A DNA stretch of 64,000 nt, from the NCBI GenBank assembly GCA_028683855.1, contig JAQUHA010000004.1, forward strand, positions 62,001 to 126,000. The letters run 5' to 3'. A model generated the notes under the pieces. It searched no databases and was not told the DNA's origin. It worked only from the letters and a program-made list of their open reading frames with translations. Within the stretch, counting starts at the first letter, position 1. Every line of letters starts with the position of its first letter. The position numbers were made by a program, and so were the translations under genes. This stretch comes from Desulfuromonadaceae bacterium (lineage in GTDB: Bacteria; Desulfobacterota; Desulfuromonadia; Geobacterales; Pseudopelobacteraceae). Below are positions 54,101 to 61,941 of the stretch, piece after piece.

Positions 54101-55703
54101 TCGTCATCGCCGAAGCTAAGAATGAATGGTTAACGGAGCTGTACAATTCTACATTTAGTCCGGAAAGTCCCGTTGTTCCGGCATCTGCGGTTACTCTACC
54201 CGAAATGTATCCGGTAAGGGGCGGGGTTAGCTTGGTTGTAGCGCTTGCCATAGCAGAAACATTACCTGCCGCATCTGTGACATAAGCGTAAAGGTTTTTT
54301 GTTGTTGTGACCCCTTGCGGGAGACCGGGGAAATAGAAATGGGTTGGTGGATCTGGTAACCAACTACAGGTTCCGGAATCAGGCGTTTCAGTAAGGCAAT
54401 AACCTGTAACAGCGGCATTGTCTGTTGCTGAAAGAGTTACAGCGGCGGTATCACCTGAGACAACCCCGGTAACGGTGAAATTGGTTATGGTTGGCGGGGT
54501 TGTATCAGGCGGACCGCCTGCAACCGGCCAGACTAAACCCGACGCGCCCGTTTTAAATTCCTGATCCAGTATATTGTAAAAGTCCGGATATATATTGAAT
54601 GCAGAATTACTTATCGTAGAAGTTGTTGACGACCAGTACGGCATTGAAGCCACGTTGACAAACCCACTGCCGTTTAACCATGCAACTGAATTTTGTCCAA
54701 TATTCAGCAGAGTACTCAACTCATTGATGTTAGGTACTCTCCAGTCACCTCTTCCGAGATAATTCTGGGCATTAAGACATCCGGCGTAATTTAAACTATT
54801 CTGCCATGTCATCAAAACAGGTGTACCGCAAGCTGGTAATACCAATGCAGAAGGATCCTTTATCCAGATCAATTCTGTCAGAGAATCTAAAACACCCCCG
54901 TCACCCATGTCAAAAAAACGTGTGGTCGGCCAGACAGCGCCGGTCTGCAGTTCAGCATCCTGACCGGTTCCTGTGCAGTTTATTACTGTGCCAGAGGTAT
55001 CAGAACAGGTCGTCTGACCGGTTTGAGGCAATGTAACAGCGCCAATCTGCCCTGTTCTGACTGGCCATACATAACCGTTGTCGATTTTGTAGCGGCTTTC
55101 CAGACGTCCACCACCCATGCCTATTCCCCATGATGACATAGGATCGTAGCTAGCAGTACTGCTGGACCAGTGTATAAGATTTGGTGCTTGAATTGTGAAG
55201 CCCTGGGCAGAAAGCCAGCCGTTTGGGAATGTATCCCCATAGTTGTATATGCTTTTTAACTCAACAATATTTGGAAGCCGCCAGTCAGAGTGCCCCAGGT
55301 AATTTTCAGAGTTCAACTTGGCTATATAATCGAGCGCATGCTGCCATGTAACTCCACCGTCATTTACACTCTCGTAAAGATTAGCGGAAGTATAATCCTG
55401 ATCGAACGAAGGATCACGAGTCGGCATCAGGTTTGTTTCCCTGCTCCACACAAGACCGGTCAACTGGTCTGTCATTGTCTGGTCGGCATTGACAACAAAA
55501 CGCGGGGTTGGCCAGGCAACCCCCGTCTTCAGTGCGGCATCCTGCCCGCTGCCGGCACATGGGATATTATTTCCGGTTGAATCATAACAGAATGTCTGTC
55601 CGGTCTGTGGCAACTGCACGACCGGACCACCGGCAAAGGCAGCCGTGAATGATGAAATGATAATTAAAAGTGTAACCAGCAGAATCTTTGTTACATAACG
55701 CAT
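48147..55703 (-). CDS. Giant secreted double-DUF1566 - Ig-like - caspase-like - dockerin protein
   Basis: A protein of 2518 residues, the largest here. Signal peptide (MRYVTKILLVTLLIIISSFT, cleaved near AAFAG). Two unequal DUF1566 domains (about 30-222 and 225-400; ends VWPVRTGQ and VWPVAGG), an Ig-like unit, and SdrD/carboxypeptidase-like modules (GYISGRVTADAG, about 495-680) follow. A long beta region leads to a Ca-binding type-3-like stretch (DADGDGYAADVDPNDTDPAV, about 1335), three chitobiase C-terminal-like repeats (AIYYTLDGTLPTYP, SIYFTQDGSNPVYP, AVYYTVDGTTPICG; about 1370-1600) and a Big_5-like domain. The caspase/C13-like domain has His1909 (ILADHGDVDKF) and Cys1954 (MGSCYSGTF). It ends with FN3-like and regulatory-like domains, one Cys module and a dockerin (about 2458-2518). 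It is the first gene of the operon. Confidence 0.85.
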   Translation of the reverse strand: MRYVTKILLVTLLIIISSFTAAFAGGPVVQLPQTGQTFCYDSTGNNIPCAGSGQDAALKTGVAWPTPRFVVNADQTMTDQLTGLVWSRETNLMPTRDPSFDQDYTSANLYESVNDGGVTWQHALDYIAKLNSENYLGHSDWRLPNIVELKSIYNYGDTFPNGWLSAQGFTIQAPNLIHWSSSTASYDPMSSWGIGMGGGRLESRYKIDNGYVWPVRTGQIGAVTLPQTGQTTCSDTSGTVINCTGTGQDAELQTGAVWPTTRFFDMGDGGVLDSLTELIWIKDPSALVLPACGTPVLMTWQNSLNYAGCLNAQNYLGRGDWRVPNINELSTLLNIGQNSVAWLNGSGFVNVASMPYWSSTTSTISNSAFNIYPDFYNILDQEFKTGASGLVWPVAGGPPDTTPPTITNFTVTGVVSGDTAAVTLSATDNAAVTGYCLTETPDSGTCSWLPDPPTHFYFPGLPQGVTTTKNLYAYVTDAAGNVSAMASATTKLTPPLTGYISGRVTADAGTTGLSGLNVELYSSVNHSFLASAMTTTDGSYMIGGVVSGSYYIRFDGSSQGYIRQYYGGGQEISSAREIVVNAPENLAGINADLTLGGVIAGQVTSDGTTPLPDTPVVAYAAATNTMINFTFTDASGNYTLSGLATGGYRIGLHDEASTFYNGQGELATATVVNVTAPATVTGINIQARTAAVTLNWGTTFHLTSAAGTEYDYLDAGISTAMTSLVGMNLTVTGPNGFTYTFTDADKYTYLPGYLAVQKQYPTNGLEAGVYTFTFTDVNGNKSYRVATYGVPKTVPKVDITTIRTQRNADGSYRVSWVPLYDSSRTWYYRLRLNDGAGNPVYVGRRKMDNYDIIPAMSDGSYQLRIEAHEAQSYDLTFNRSNGDYLPLTFSASDYDPQIATITNAAVFNRTDGSAGSLATEAVIYFNTMGTSVTLLELNGPSGLYTFDLTADVNSSNSFYKDFTTPLTAGNYIFHAVINGRDHYAKAVLTTPAPFPSVDTATMQAEYTDAAKTMVQFSWAPVNSTKMLYYRITVKNATTNSTVYQPAAFNGNSMTVSTSVIGDPSNLKWRVDAFDSISLNTRRNHHASSVIPLVVKPYSGGLMIGSGRVMSKTDSVGFTGTLFSQNAILPAGTTLSEVKITGPDAITRDLLKERWYSGLYGGTYLHYETSKSPAGLYTFSVADSSGNRLTRYKYLPADQPVPAVDSRSVKINRENSGIRISWAPVLSDLPIVYRLTVYARNDLNGDGVMDRVYSATTAIDLNNDNTAETTTILPVSSVMLPFEALSSPSPLMISINADDAHGGYLVNNTGTATIFKYQGYDYDYSTIVDADGDGYAADVDPNDTDPAVYPFSPDIIPDLPVASAVPAGGMYNSNQSVTLTASKSGAIYYTLDGTLPTYPASGSTLVYAAPIAVSKDTTIRFFAVDANGVAGGERTAVYTIDAARPTTVAVPAGGIYSAATQVRLTSNKPGSIYFTQDGSNPVYPPAPNGSTRVYIGPVTMPLNGTSGTLKYFARDLAGNLESVQSQTYTVDTTALSVSANPAGGLYNGAISVNLTATRNAAVYYTVDGTTPICGGGGTESLYTLPVQLSEAATISYIACDGVNQTAVVSESYIFDNVTPNIVNYYPGYGASALPLETVITINFDKAMNGATIPAPSRILRIGNQFIPATGGLDVSGTTLNIVPSSPLVFGTTYSVVLDSAKDLAGNALVPFSSSFTTVSQSATAVVPVVTLDTSAKSVISGNDVTATGIVTAGSTSMASRDLLLVVTRPDGGVEPLSLTTDSNGIYTSSLKNTLVQPGRYQIQAFLGDGGELAPVSSPMITVTVLPVAGYAIIAQGSVPSSEGAVSYEKTLYRAKQSLLARGFAEENILVLDSTQPKIFSKLELMFAITDWAKTKLLTQAAPLHIILADHGDVDKFFLDDEVLTPTELADWITDLENSIDAAALAQPRYIIMGSCYSGTFIPELAKAGRIIITSTSADEQSFRGPAEPDGIRSGEYFLDQYFGFLKQGQSVRDAFNNAVESISEYSRRGGTVSAGTDISLQTPLFSIDGDTKGAVQVSAGVEDNAPNTLYLGTGLDEAFNPANLVPVERSEAISSLFIESSATAADITMAGVAGQKAWFEIRKPSATSSGVPEADSKQLLVDLPTTDMVETSSGIYKGTYSGLTESGTWTVIAHLQDAADNKSEVFSRNITLYKKRSGNTVPAAPVLEYPEDMSTQRTALALSWGKSLDPDKDAVTYTVLISRNPDMSNPSLVREGINDTFLVIKYEDGLLDLGNYYWQVKAVDSYGGLSASAIRTFSTDNTNGGIAFLTGTVSDSGTAATVSDANVTVGVYSVKSLVNGKYLIAIQPGSFNVSFSATGYDTTTLRGLSAVPMKAATRNIALVPTAAASYKITATYDVAKGYLDCPVTVSAGIAGVCTLQTKPGYQLTSVEGCGGTLAGTSYSTAAASADCTVTATFNELVAAKPGDCDNRGGVTIAEVQSAINMFLGLKTVEACVDTDGLNGVSIAEVQKTINSFLGL

Positions 55704-55730
55704 AATTTACCCCCCTCTTCAATAACATAT

Positions 55731-55757
55731 ATAGGGGCGGATAAGGACCGCCCCTAC
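55731..55757. repeat. GTAGGGGCGG palindrome
   Basis: TAGGGGCGG (55732-55740) and CCGCCCCTA (55748-55756) form a 9-base perfect hairpin with a short loop, 28 bases upstream of the giant dockerin gene. The stem is like the ends of the element at 37221-37300. Confidence 0.7.
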
Positions 55758-55787
55758 CAATTTATGTGTAAATTTAAAACATTCAGA

Positions 55788-56516
55788 TCATTTTGTGGAA
55801 TCAGATTGAGCGAACTGCAGATGTGGGGCGAATATCGTCTCGAAATCTTTCATCATATTCTGGATTGCCTTAGGTACAGTCTTGGCGAAACAGTCCAGAA
55901 TTATAATCGCATTTATACCTACATCACCTTTTGAAGAAGTAGAAACACGATAGGCAAACGATTTGTTTACATCACTTACTTTTTTATAAATATCCTGCAG
56001 CCCGTCAAGAGTCCAGTCCGGCTCTTCTCCGTTCTGCTGGCGGAGATACTGGGCAAACAGATACATGGAGACCATTCTATACTCCATCTCTTCCAACGAA
56101 GCAAAAGGGAGGTGAAAACGGACCATCGGACGGAGCGGCTTGAGGAGAGGACACCCCCCTGTGGGCATAATAATCCCCATCAATGATCCAAGTCCATCCT
56201 GCAGCGAAGTCTCTTTAACATAACTTCGCATAAAGTCAACAACTTCAATGGTAACCTCTTCAAAAGAGTCATACTCCTGCAGCTCATTAAGAATCCATCC
56301 AAGATGAAGTGCAGTCGGACAGTATTCGTGAATATCCGGATCAAGCGGACAGTTGTTACATTTGTAAACAGACAGAGCCGCCCATGAAGGTGGGACGCTC
56401 TTATTATCAGGAATAAGATCAAGTGTCGTACTATCAAAACGGAGTAAGAACTCCTTTGTCTCTCCATTTTTGAATCTGAAAATATAGCGGATATTGTCGT
56501 TTGTAGTCATCTTCAC
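55788..56516 (-). CDS. Conserved protein of unknown function with Cys motifs (DUF6901-like)
   Basis: About 242 residues (or 240 from the second Met). No signal peptide. It has YKCNNCPLD, EYCPTAL and GGCPLLKPLRPMVRFHLPFAS, so several cysteines that could bind a metal or cluster, plus a helical C-terminal half (EMEYRMVSMYLFAQYLRQQNGEEPDW). From memory this resembles the uncharacterised family named DUF6901, which is common in Geobacter-like bacteria; I cannot check this. It lies between two dockerin operons and is probably cytoplasmic, so a regulatory part is possible but not shown. Confidence 0.6.
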   Translation of the reverse strand: MKMTTNDNIRYIFRFKNGETKEFLLRFDSTTLDLIPDNKSVPPSWAALSVYKCNNCPLDPDIHEYCPTALHLGWILNELQEYDSFEEVTIEVVDFMRSYVKETSLQDGLGSLMGIIMPTGGCPLLKPLRPMVRFHLPFASLEEMEYRMVSMYLFAQYLRQQNGEEPDWTLDGLQDIYKKVSDVNKSFAYRVSTSSKGDVGINAIIILDCFAKTVPKAIQNMMKDFETIFAPHLQFAQSDSTK

Positions 56517-56584
56517 CCCTCTGCACCGGTTAAAAGGATATACCGCGAAATAATCCAGCGTACATTAAAATTAAATTTGCGGAT

Positions 56585-59500
56585 TTACAACCCAAGAAAC
56601 GAATTTATCGTCTTCTGTACCTCAGCGATTGAAACCGTGCCGCTCCTGTCAAAATCGACGCATATTTCTGCAGATGCGAGTCCGAGGAACATATTGATGC
56701 CGCGCTGTACTTCAGCGATGCTTACATCTTTACTCCCGTCACAGTCACCGGGCATAGTAGAGACTACCTCTGTCAGATTGAACAGAACTTTTGAGACACT
56801 GCCGCTGCTGGTTGTTACGCTTCTGGTTGCTGATGTATAGCCTGCTTTTTCTGCCGTCAGACTGTAGATCCCGGCAGAAACGGGTATAAGTACATAGCCG
56901 TTGGAGAGTGATGTGTACGTTGCTGTTGATGTTTTTACCTTTGCGGATGGAACACCTTTACCACTCTGGTCGATTACTGTGCCGAGGATAAATGCAAGCA
57001 TCCCGCTCTGCGGGAGATAGCTGAATTTTACTGTTTCTGATTGGGCGCTGCCCCCTCTGCTGTCAACCGCAGTTACCTGCCACCAGAATGTGCCGGATGT
57101 GAAGAGTTTTGAACCGTCGGCTTTAAGTTCATTTACTGCATCAAGAAGGGTTGCCGATTGAGGTATCCCTTCAAAGCGTTTCAGCTCATTACCGGCAGCT
57201 CCGTTGTTATCGGCAAGTATGATTAGTGTGTAGCTTATCGGGTCGTTATCCGGGTCGGCTGATTCGCTCCAGCTGAATGCTATCAGTGGTTCTTTCTGCT
57301 CTGCATCTGCGGCAGGTTCAAGGGGTTGCGGTACAGCAGGAGCAGTGTTGGCTGTGTCATTGATATATACCGTAGCGACAGTCGGCGGGAGCTGTTCTCC
57401 ATCAAGATCTTCAGCATACAGAATGACAGAGTAGGTTCCTGTTTCGTTGAAGATAATGTCTGTTATGCCGGGGTTTAGGTCGGCAGGAAACTCCCAGCGT
57501 GAATTGCTCTGGTTGTAGCGTGCTGTCAGCTGCGGGAGATTCAGATTGATCTGACCTGTGTCCCCTTCCGGCATGACGAATGACGGTTTCTTTACTTCTG
57601 CCCAGACAGTCACTGCTTCACCGGTTATATCTCCTGTGGTTGCTGCGTATATTTCCGGTGCGGTGCCGAGCATTGCAGTTGCGGCAGGCATGGTCTGTTT
57701 CCATTCGACCATTGATGCGGCACGGGAGATGCCGAAGGGGAGATTCCAGCTGGGTATACCGTCGTTATCGGCGAGGTACTGATATGGTGTTCCGTCGTCG
57801 CTGCCGTCCTCAAAGAGCGGGGACTGTTTACTCATTCGTTCGATTGTTTCTGAAGCTTTTTTGAATGCCTCTACAAGATGCAGATTGCTGTTACCGGCAA
57901 GGTGATCGACAAAGGCATGAATAAACGAATCCCCCAGAATGGTCTGGTCAGCTGCATAGCGGGATGGTCTTGGCCCCTGGGCGGCTGTTTTGTCTGCTGC
58001 AGCGCTTGTTATTATGGTGCGGCCGGTTTTCTTCAACCCGGGAATAAAGCTGCCGGAGTAGCAGGATCCGTTAATGATGACGATTTTGGAGGTAATGTTG
58101 AAGTTGGTCTTGAGGTTGCTCTCAAGGGTAGTTATCCAACCGTTCATTTCACCGGGGGTTAGATAGCTGCTGTCGTCGCCGATGTAGAATTTACCATCCC
58201 TGCCGCCATGATCGAGCATTATGATGTAGAGCGGCGCATCGCCGTAGGAAGATATCCGGTTGTATGCCCATGTCGTGATGGCGTTCTGTATAGCTGTTCT
58301 GCTCATAACCTCATCCACATTTGCGCGACTGGTCCCGTCTGGCGAGAGATACCAGATGTTATCTGCGGTTATGAAGCGGTCGGTGAGCTGTTTGTGTATT
58401 CGCTGCATACTGGCGGTGTAGCTGTCGCGACTGCTTCCGTTCAAATCCCCCTGAATCAGGATTGCATAGCCGGTGGAAGCGGCGACGGTGAAGTTCTGCG
58501 GAGTGGATGCGGGTGATGCGTTGAGATTGCTGCTGCCGCCAAAAGATGCCCGTACACTCCAGATGCCGGTTATACCGCCAAACTGGTTGAAGCCGATGCT
58601 GAAACGACCGGCGCTGTCGCTGGTAGTCGGGTTAAGTGTATACTCCTTATTGTTGCTGTCGGTTATGGTGACTGTCACCGGAACTCCGATAAGGTTTACT
58701 GTACTGCTGGACGCAGCGTTTAGCTTGCCGCTTATTATGACGCTGCCGCTTGGAGATACGAAGGTTGGAGCGGATGATGCGGTTACAGTCGTGTCAAGCT
58801 TATTTACTGTGAATGTTCTGCTTACTGATGCAGCTTTATAGGTTGAATCCCCTTTGAAGCCCAGAGCGACGCTCCAGCTGCCGGAGAGATCAACTATGGC
58901 TGAATCTACCGGATAGTTGAATGTTCCGTTGCTCATGGTCTGGGCGCAGTTCTCCGCTGTTTTGGTGGCTGACGGAGTGGTAAAGATGAAGCAGACTTCC
59001 TTGTAGGCAAGCGGCGTTACAGTAGCGTCTTCGATAAGTGAGCCGCTTATGCTGAAGGATTGAGCGTAGGCGATTGATTGAGCCAGTGCGTTTATGTTCA
59101 GTGTAACAGTACGGGTCGGATCAAAGGTTATGGTAACGCTCTGGCTGGACGGGGGGGAGATGTTGCCGGCTCCGTCACGTGCAAAGGCGTAGAGTGTTTT
59201 TGTGCCGGAAGTGGTAAAGGTGTGGTTAACCGGTATGCTTGCGCTCCATGAGCATCTGCTGCTGTCGTCTGTTTCGGTGATGCAGTAGTCGGAGACACCG
59301 TTACTGTCGGCGGCGCTCAGGGCTGTGATGGCAACAGTAAGGGTGTTTGATGTAGCAGGGATGGTGAAGTTCGTAACCGTAGGGGCGGTGGTGTCGGATA
59401 CTGTTGTGTCGGTTACGGTTACTGCGTGGCTGTCGCTGCCGTAGGCGGCGCTTGTGCTGCCGCTTTTGCCGGAGGCGGTCAGCGTGAATGTTCCTGCGTT

Positions 59501-61741
59501 GCTGTCGCTGTACATGAATTCATAACTGGCGGTTCCGGCGGTTATAGTTGGATATACGGTGTTAGCCAGACTCCAGCTCATGCCGTCGGCGCTGAATCTG
59601 CCGGTGGCGGATGAGGATGTGAGGGTGATTGCTGTTGCTGATGATGCCGCTGTTTCTGTGCCGTAATCATCTATTATGCGGGCTATTATGCCGGCTAATG
59701 CTCCTGCTTTGGCGAAGCTCCATGATGCCGATTCAAGACGGAGTGTGCGGTAGGCAGGGTCATAGACGCGGATCTCCAGCTCTTTTGTTGCAGTATGCGG
59801 TGTTGCGGCGCCATCGCTGACTCTTATGCTGAACGGTGCGGTGATTGTTCGTGCTGTCGGAGTTCCGGTGATGCTGCAGCCGCTCAGTGTGAGACCGGCA
59901 GGGAGTGAACTGCCATTTGCGAGTGAACAGTTTATTGTGCCGACACCGCCGCTGGTGGTTATCGGTGCGCTGTAGGCAGTCCCTTTAATACCTTCAGTCA
60001 GTTGGGTGGAGCTTATTGTGAGTGGTGTCGAGATAGTCAGCGGGATGTCTACTGTTTTTGTATCCCCTCCGCCGCTGGCGGTTATACGGAGAGTGTAGCT
60101 GCCAGAGGCTGCTGCGGTGGTTGTTACGGTTATGGTGATATCGCTTCCGCTGGCTGCAGGAGTGATACTGGCGGTTGAAAGCTCTGTTGTGACACCAACC
60201 GGCGTTGTGCCGACAAATGATGCGGCAATAGATGTGACGCTGCTGTAACCACCGACTGCGGTGATTGTTAAGCTGCGGTTTTCCCCCTCCCCTTGCACCA
60301 GTTCAATTGCCGCCGGCGTGGTAAGGGCAAAACCGGTCTGCAATAGGGTTGTGCTTGCACTTTTTGATGGCGATCTGTTACCTGCTGCGTCTTTAACAAA
60401 GGCGTAGAGCGTTCTGCTGCCGTATGTGTTGCTGAATGTGTAGCTTGCAGGTTTTGTTGTCTGCCAGCTGCAGTCGGTGCTGTTGTCAGTTTCAGTCAGG
60501 CAGTAGCCGGTTACTCCAATGTTGTCGCTGGATGTAATGCCTATGCCGGTTGCGGTGAGTCCGCCGACGCTGGCAGGAAGGGTGAAGGCGCTTATGGTTG
60601 GTGCAGTTGTGTCCGGCAGGGTGATGGATGTGGTTGCTGTGGCAACCGGTGATATTAGTCCGGCTCCGTCTTTGACAAAGGCGTAGAGGGATTTGCCGGC
60701 TGCTACCCCCTGAGTAAGTCCGCCAAAGCTGTAGCTGGTAGGTTTGGTGCTGTTCCAAACACAACCGGTGCTGTCGTCAGCTTCGGTAAGACAGTAGCCG
60801 GTTATTGCTACGTTGTCGCTAGCGGTCAGAGTCACCGTAGCGGCTGCGGTTGTGGAAGTGGCGGGGAGACCGAAAGTGGAAATTACCGGAACTTGTGTGT
60901 CGGTGAAAGTGGCTGTTACACTCTTTGCTGCAGACATTGTTACGGAGCAGGTTGAAGGCGTGCTGCTGTCGCATCCGCTCCAGCTTACAAAGCTGCTGCC
61001 GCTGTCAGCGGTGGCGGTTAGGGTGACTACGGTGTCCGGAGTATAACTGGCTGTGCCGCTGTTACCGGACCAGGTTATCGTACCGCTATCCGGGCTTACG
61101 ATTCCGCTGCCGCTACCGGCTTTTAAAATGGTCAAATAACCAAATGACCCAGACTGTCCTCCTCGAACAGGCCAGACATAGACGTTACCCGTCTTATAGC
61201 CGTAGCTCACGTAGCCACCGTACATACTGACGTACCAGGCGAGGGTACTACTGTCCGCGTAGCTGGTAGATGACCAATAGTAGTCAGACTGAACGCCGCT
61301 GAAAGGGTGACCGGCAGGGAGAGCGGGAGTGTATTTTTCCGCGTCAATCAGGCTTTCCAGTTCTGTCACGTTGGGGAGCCGCCAGTCGTTATAGCCCATA
61401 TAACTGCTGCTGTTGAGGGTTTTGATATAATCCAGCGCACCTTGCCACGTTTTGGTTGTAGACGCAGGATTGGCGTTTTTACTCCAGATCAGTCCGGTAA
61501 GAGTATCGGTTACGGTTTGGTCACCATTATCCGTAAAGCGCACCGTTGGCGGTACTGCACCGGTTTTCAACGCTCCGTCATCAGCTGACACATAACTGGT
61601 GGTCTGCCCGGTTCGCGGCAGTTGAATGGTAGCAGTAAGGGCGAGTGATGCGTTAAAAAGCAATAGCATACACAACAGAAAGGCAATTCTGAACCAGGAT
61701 TTACTGGATTTATCGGATTTACAGGACGTTAAATTCTTCAT
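56585..61741 (-). CDS. Secreted DUF1566 (variable-type) - Ig-like - caspase-like - dockerin protein
   Basis: About 1718 residues. The ATG at 61741 has GGAG before it; an upstream ATG at 61873 lies in repeats and is rejected. The signal peptide n-region is DKSSKSWFR, encoded by a repeat, then a hydrophobic core ending near LALTA. DUF1566 (about 40-195) ends in a variable-type segment (DYYWSSTSYADSSTLAWYV). InlB-like, Ig-like (DNVAITGYCLTEADDS and similar), He_PIG-like, further Ig-like and Big_1-like domains follow. The caspase/C13-like domain has His1178 (IMLDHGGRDGKF) and Cys1227 (NGSCYSGSF). FN3-like and regulatory-like domains precede the dockerin (about 1660-1718, GDCDGSKDVSIAEVQRGINM), the most divergent of the intact set. 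Confidence 0.87.
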   Translation of the reverse strand: MKNLTSCKSDKSSKSWFRIAFLLCMLLLFNASLALTATIQLPRTGQTTSYVSADDGALKTGAVPPTVRFTDNGDQTVTDTLTGLIWSKNANPASTTKTWQGALDYIKTLNSSSYMGYNDWRLPNVTELESLIDAEKYTPALPAGHPFSGVQSDYYWSSTSYADSSTLAWYVSMYGGYVSYGYKTGNVYVWPVRGGQSGSFGYLTILKAGSGSGIVSPDSGTITWSGNSGTASYTPDTVVTLTATADSGSSFVSWSGCDSSTPSTCSVTMSAAKSVTATFTDTQVPVISTFGLPATSTTAAATVTLTASDNVAITGYCLTEADDSTGCVWNSTKPTSYSFGGLTQGVAAGKSLYAFVKDGAGLISPVATATTSITLPDTTAPTISAFTLPASVGGLTATGIGITSSDNIGVTGYCLTETDNSTDCSWQTTKPASYTFSNTYGSRTLYAFVKDAAGNRSPSKSASTTLLQTGFALTTPAAIELVQGEGENRSLTITAVGGYSSVTSIAASFVGTTPVGVTTELSTASITPAASGSDITITVTTTAAASGSYTLRITASGGGDTKTVDIPLTISTPLTISSTQLTEGIKGTAYSAPITTSGGVGTINCSLANGSSLPAGLTLSGCSITGTPTARTITAPFSIRVSDGAATPHTATKELEIRVYDPAYRTLRLESASWSFAKAGALAGIIARIIDDYGTETAASSATAITLTSSSATGRFSADGMSWSLANTVYPTITAGTASYEFMYSDSNAGTFTLTASGKSGSTSAAYGSDSHAVTVTDTTVSDTTAPTVTNFTIPATSNTLTVAITALSAADSNGVSDYCITETDDSSRCSWSASIPVNHTFTTSGTKTLYAFARDGAGNISPPSSQSVTITFDPTRTVTLNINALAQSIAYAQSFSISGSLIEDATVTPLAYKEVCFIFTTPSATKTAENCAQTMSNGTFNYPVDSAIVDLSGSWSVALGFKGDSTYKAASVSRTFTVNKLDTTVTASSAPTFVSPSGSVIISGKLNAASSSTVNLIGVPVTVTITDSNNKEYTLNPTTSDSAGRFSIGFNQFGGITGIWSVRASFGGSSNLNASPASTPQNFTVAASTGYAILIQGDLNGSSRDSYTASMQRIHKQLTDRFITADNIWYLSPDGTSRANVDEVMSRTAIQNAITTWAYNRISSYGDAPLYIIMLDHGGRDGKFYIGDDSSYLTPGEMNGWITTLESNLKTNFNITSKIVIINGSCYSGSFIPGLKKTGRTIITSAAADKTAAQGPRPSRYAADQTILGDSFIHAFVDHLAGNSNLHLVEAFKKASETIERMSKQSPLFEDGSDDGTPYQYLADNDGIPSWNLPFGISRAASMVEWKQTMPAATAMLGTAPEIYAATTGDITGEAVTVWAEVKKPSFVMPEGDTGQINLNLPQLTARYNQSNSRWEFPADLNPGITDIIFNETGTYSVILYAEDLDGEQLPPTVATVYINDTANTAPAVPQPLEPAADAEQKEPLIAFSWSESADPDNDPISYTLIILADNNGAAGNELKRFEGIPQSATLLDAVNELKADGSKLFTSGTFWWQVTAVDSRGGSAQSETVKFSYLPQSGMLAFILGTVIDQSGKGVPSAKVKTSTATYTSLSNGYVLIPVSAGIYSLTAEKAGYTSATRSVTTSSGSVSKVLFNLTEVVSTMPGDCDGSKDVSIAEVQRGINMFLGLASAEICVDFDRSGTVSIAEVQKTINSFLGL
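61161..61294 (-). repeat. Variable-repeat-like segment 3 (VR3)
   Basis: 134 bases, aligned without gaps to 62498-62631. By eye about 30 differences, nearly all in the codons that are Asn in the template at 36252, while the flanks are nearly the same. Its conserved end (VRGG) differs from that of the known template (VRSG), so it was probably made from another template. Confidence 0.7.
61687..61726. repeat. TCTGAACC repeat half inside a signal-peptide coding region (second case)
   Basis: TCTGAACCAGGATTTACTGG, then GATTTATCGGATTTACAGGA, lies inside the dockerin gene and is read on the minus strand as SDKSSKSWFR. The same piece is found at 34478-34507. Confidence 0.75.
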
Positions 61742-61804
61742 TGTCAATTCTCCGTGTGATATTGCGTTACTTGACAGAACAAGAAACCTTCCGAACCAGG
61801 AAAC

Positions 61805-61941
61805 GTCTGAACCTGGATTTACAGGATTTAAAGATTTACAGGATCTTGAATCCCGATAATTCCAACAATCCAATAAATCCTGGTTCAGATAAAGATTTTA
61901 AAATCCAATAATCCTCGAAATCCGACGAATCACGGTTCAGA
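61805..61941. repeat. TCTGAACC-type repeat, copy 3 (left of GxxExxY gene)
   Basis: Starts GTCTGAACC, has an inner GGTTCAGAT near 61882, and ends GGTTCAGAC at 61933-61941. It matches 62347-62485 over almost its whole length in the same direction (GATTTACAGGAT, GAATCCCGATAAT, AAAATCCAATAA, AATCCGACGAATC). The stop codon of the GxxExxY gene (61937-61939) is inside its end. Confidence 0.85.

Noticed and set aside
16429-61741. Cellulosome or other carbohydrate-degrading complex
   Set aside because: No glycoside hydrolase or cellulose-binding domain is recognisable in any dockerin protein; only chitobiase C-terminal-like Ig folds, which are not catalytic.
61741-61873. Start of the dockerin gene at 61873
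   Set aside because: These 44 codons are repeat sequence; the ATG at 61741 has a ribosome site and a signal peptide.
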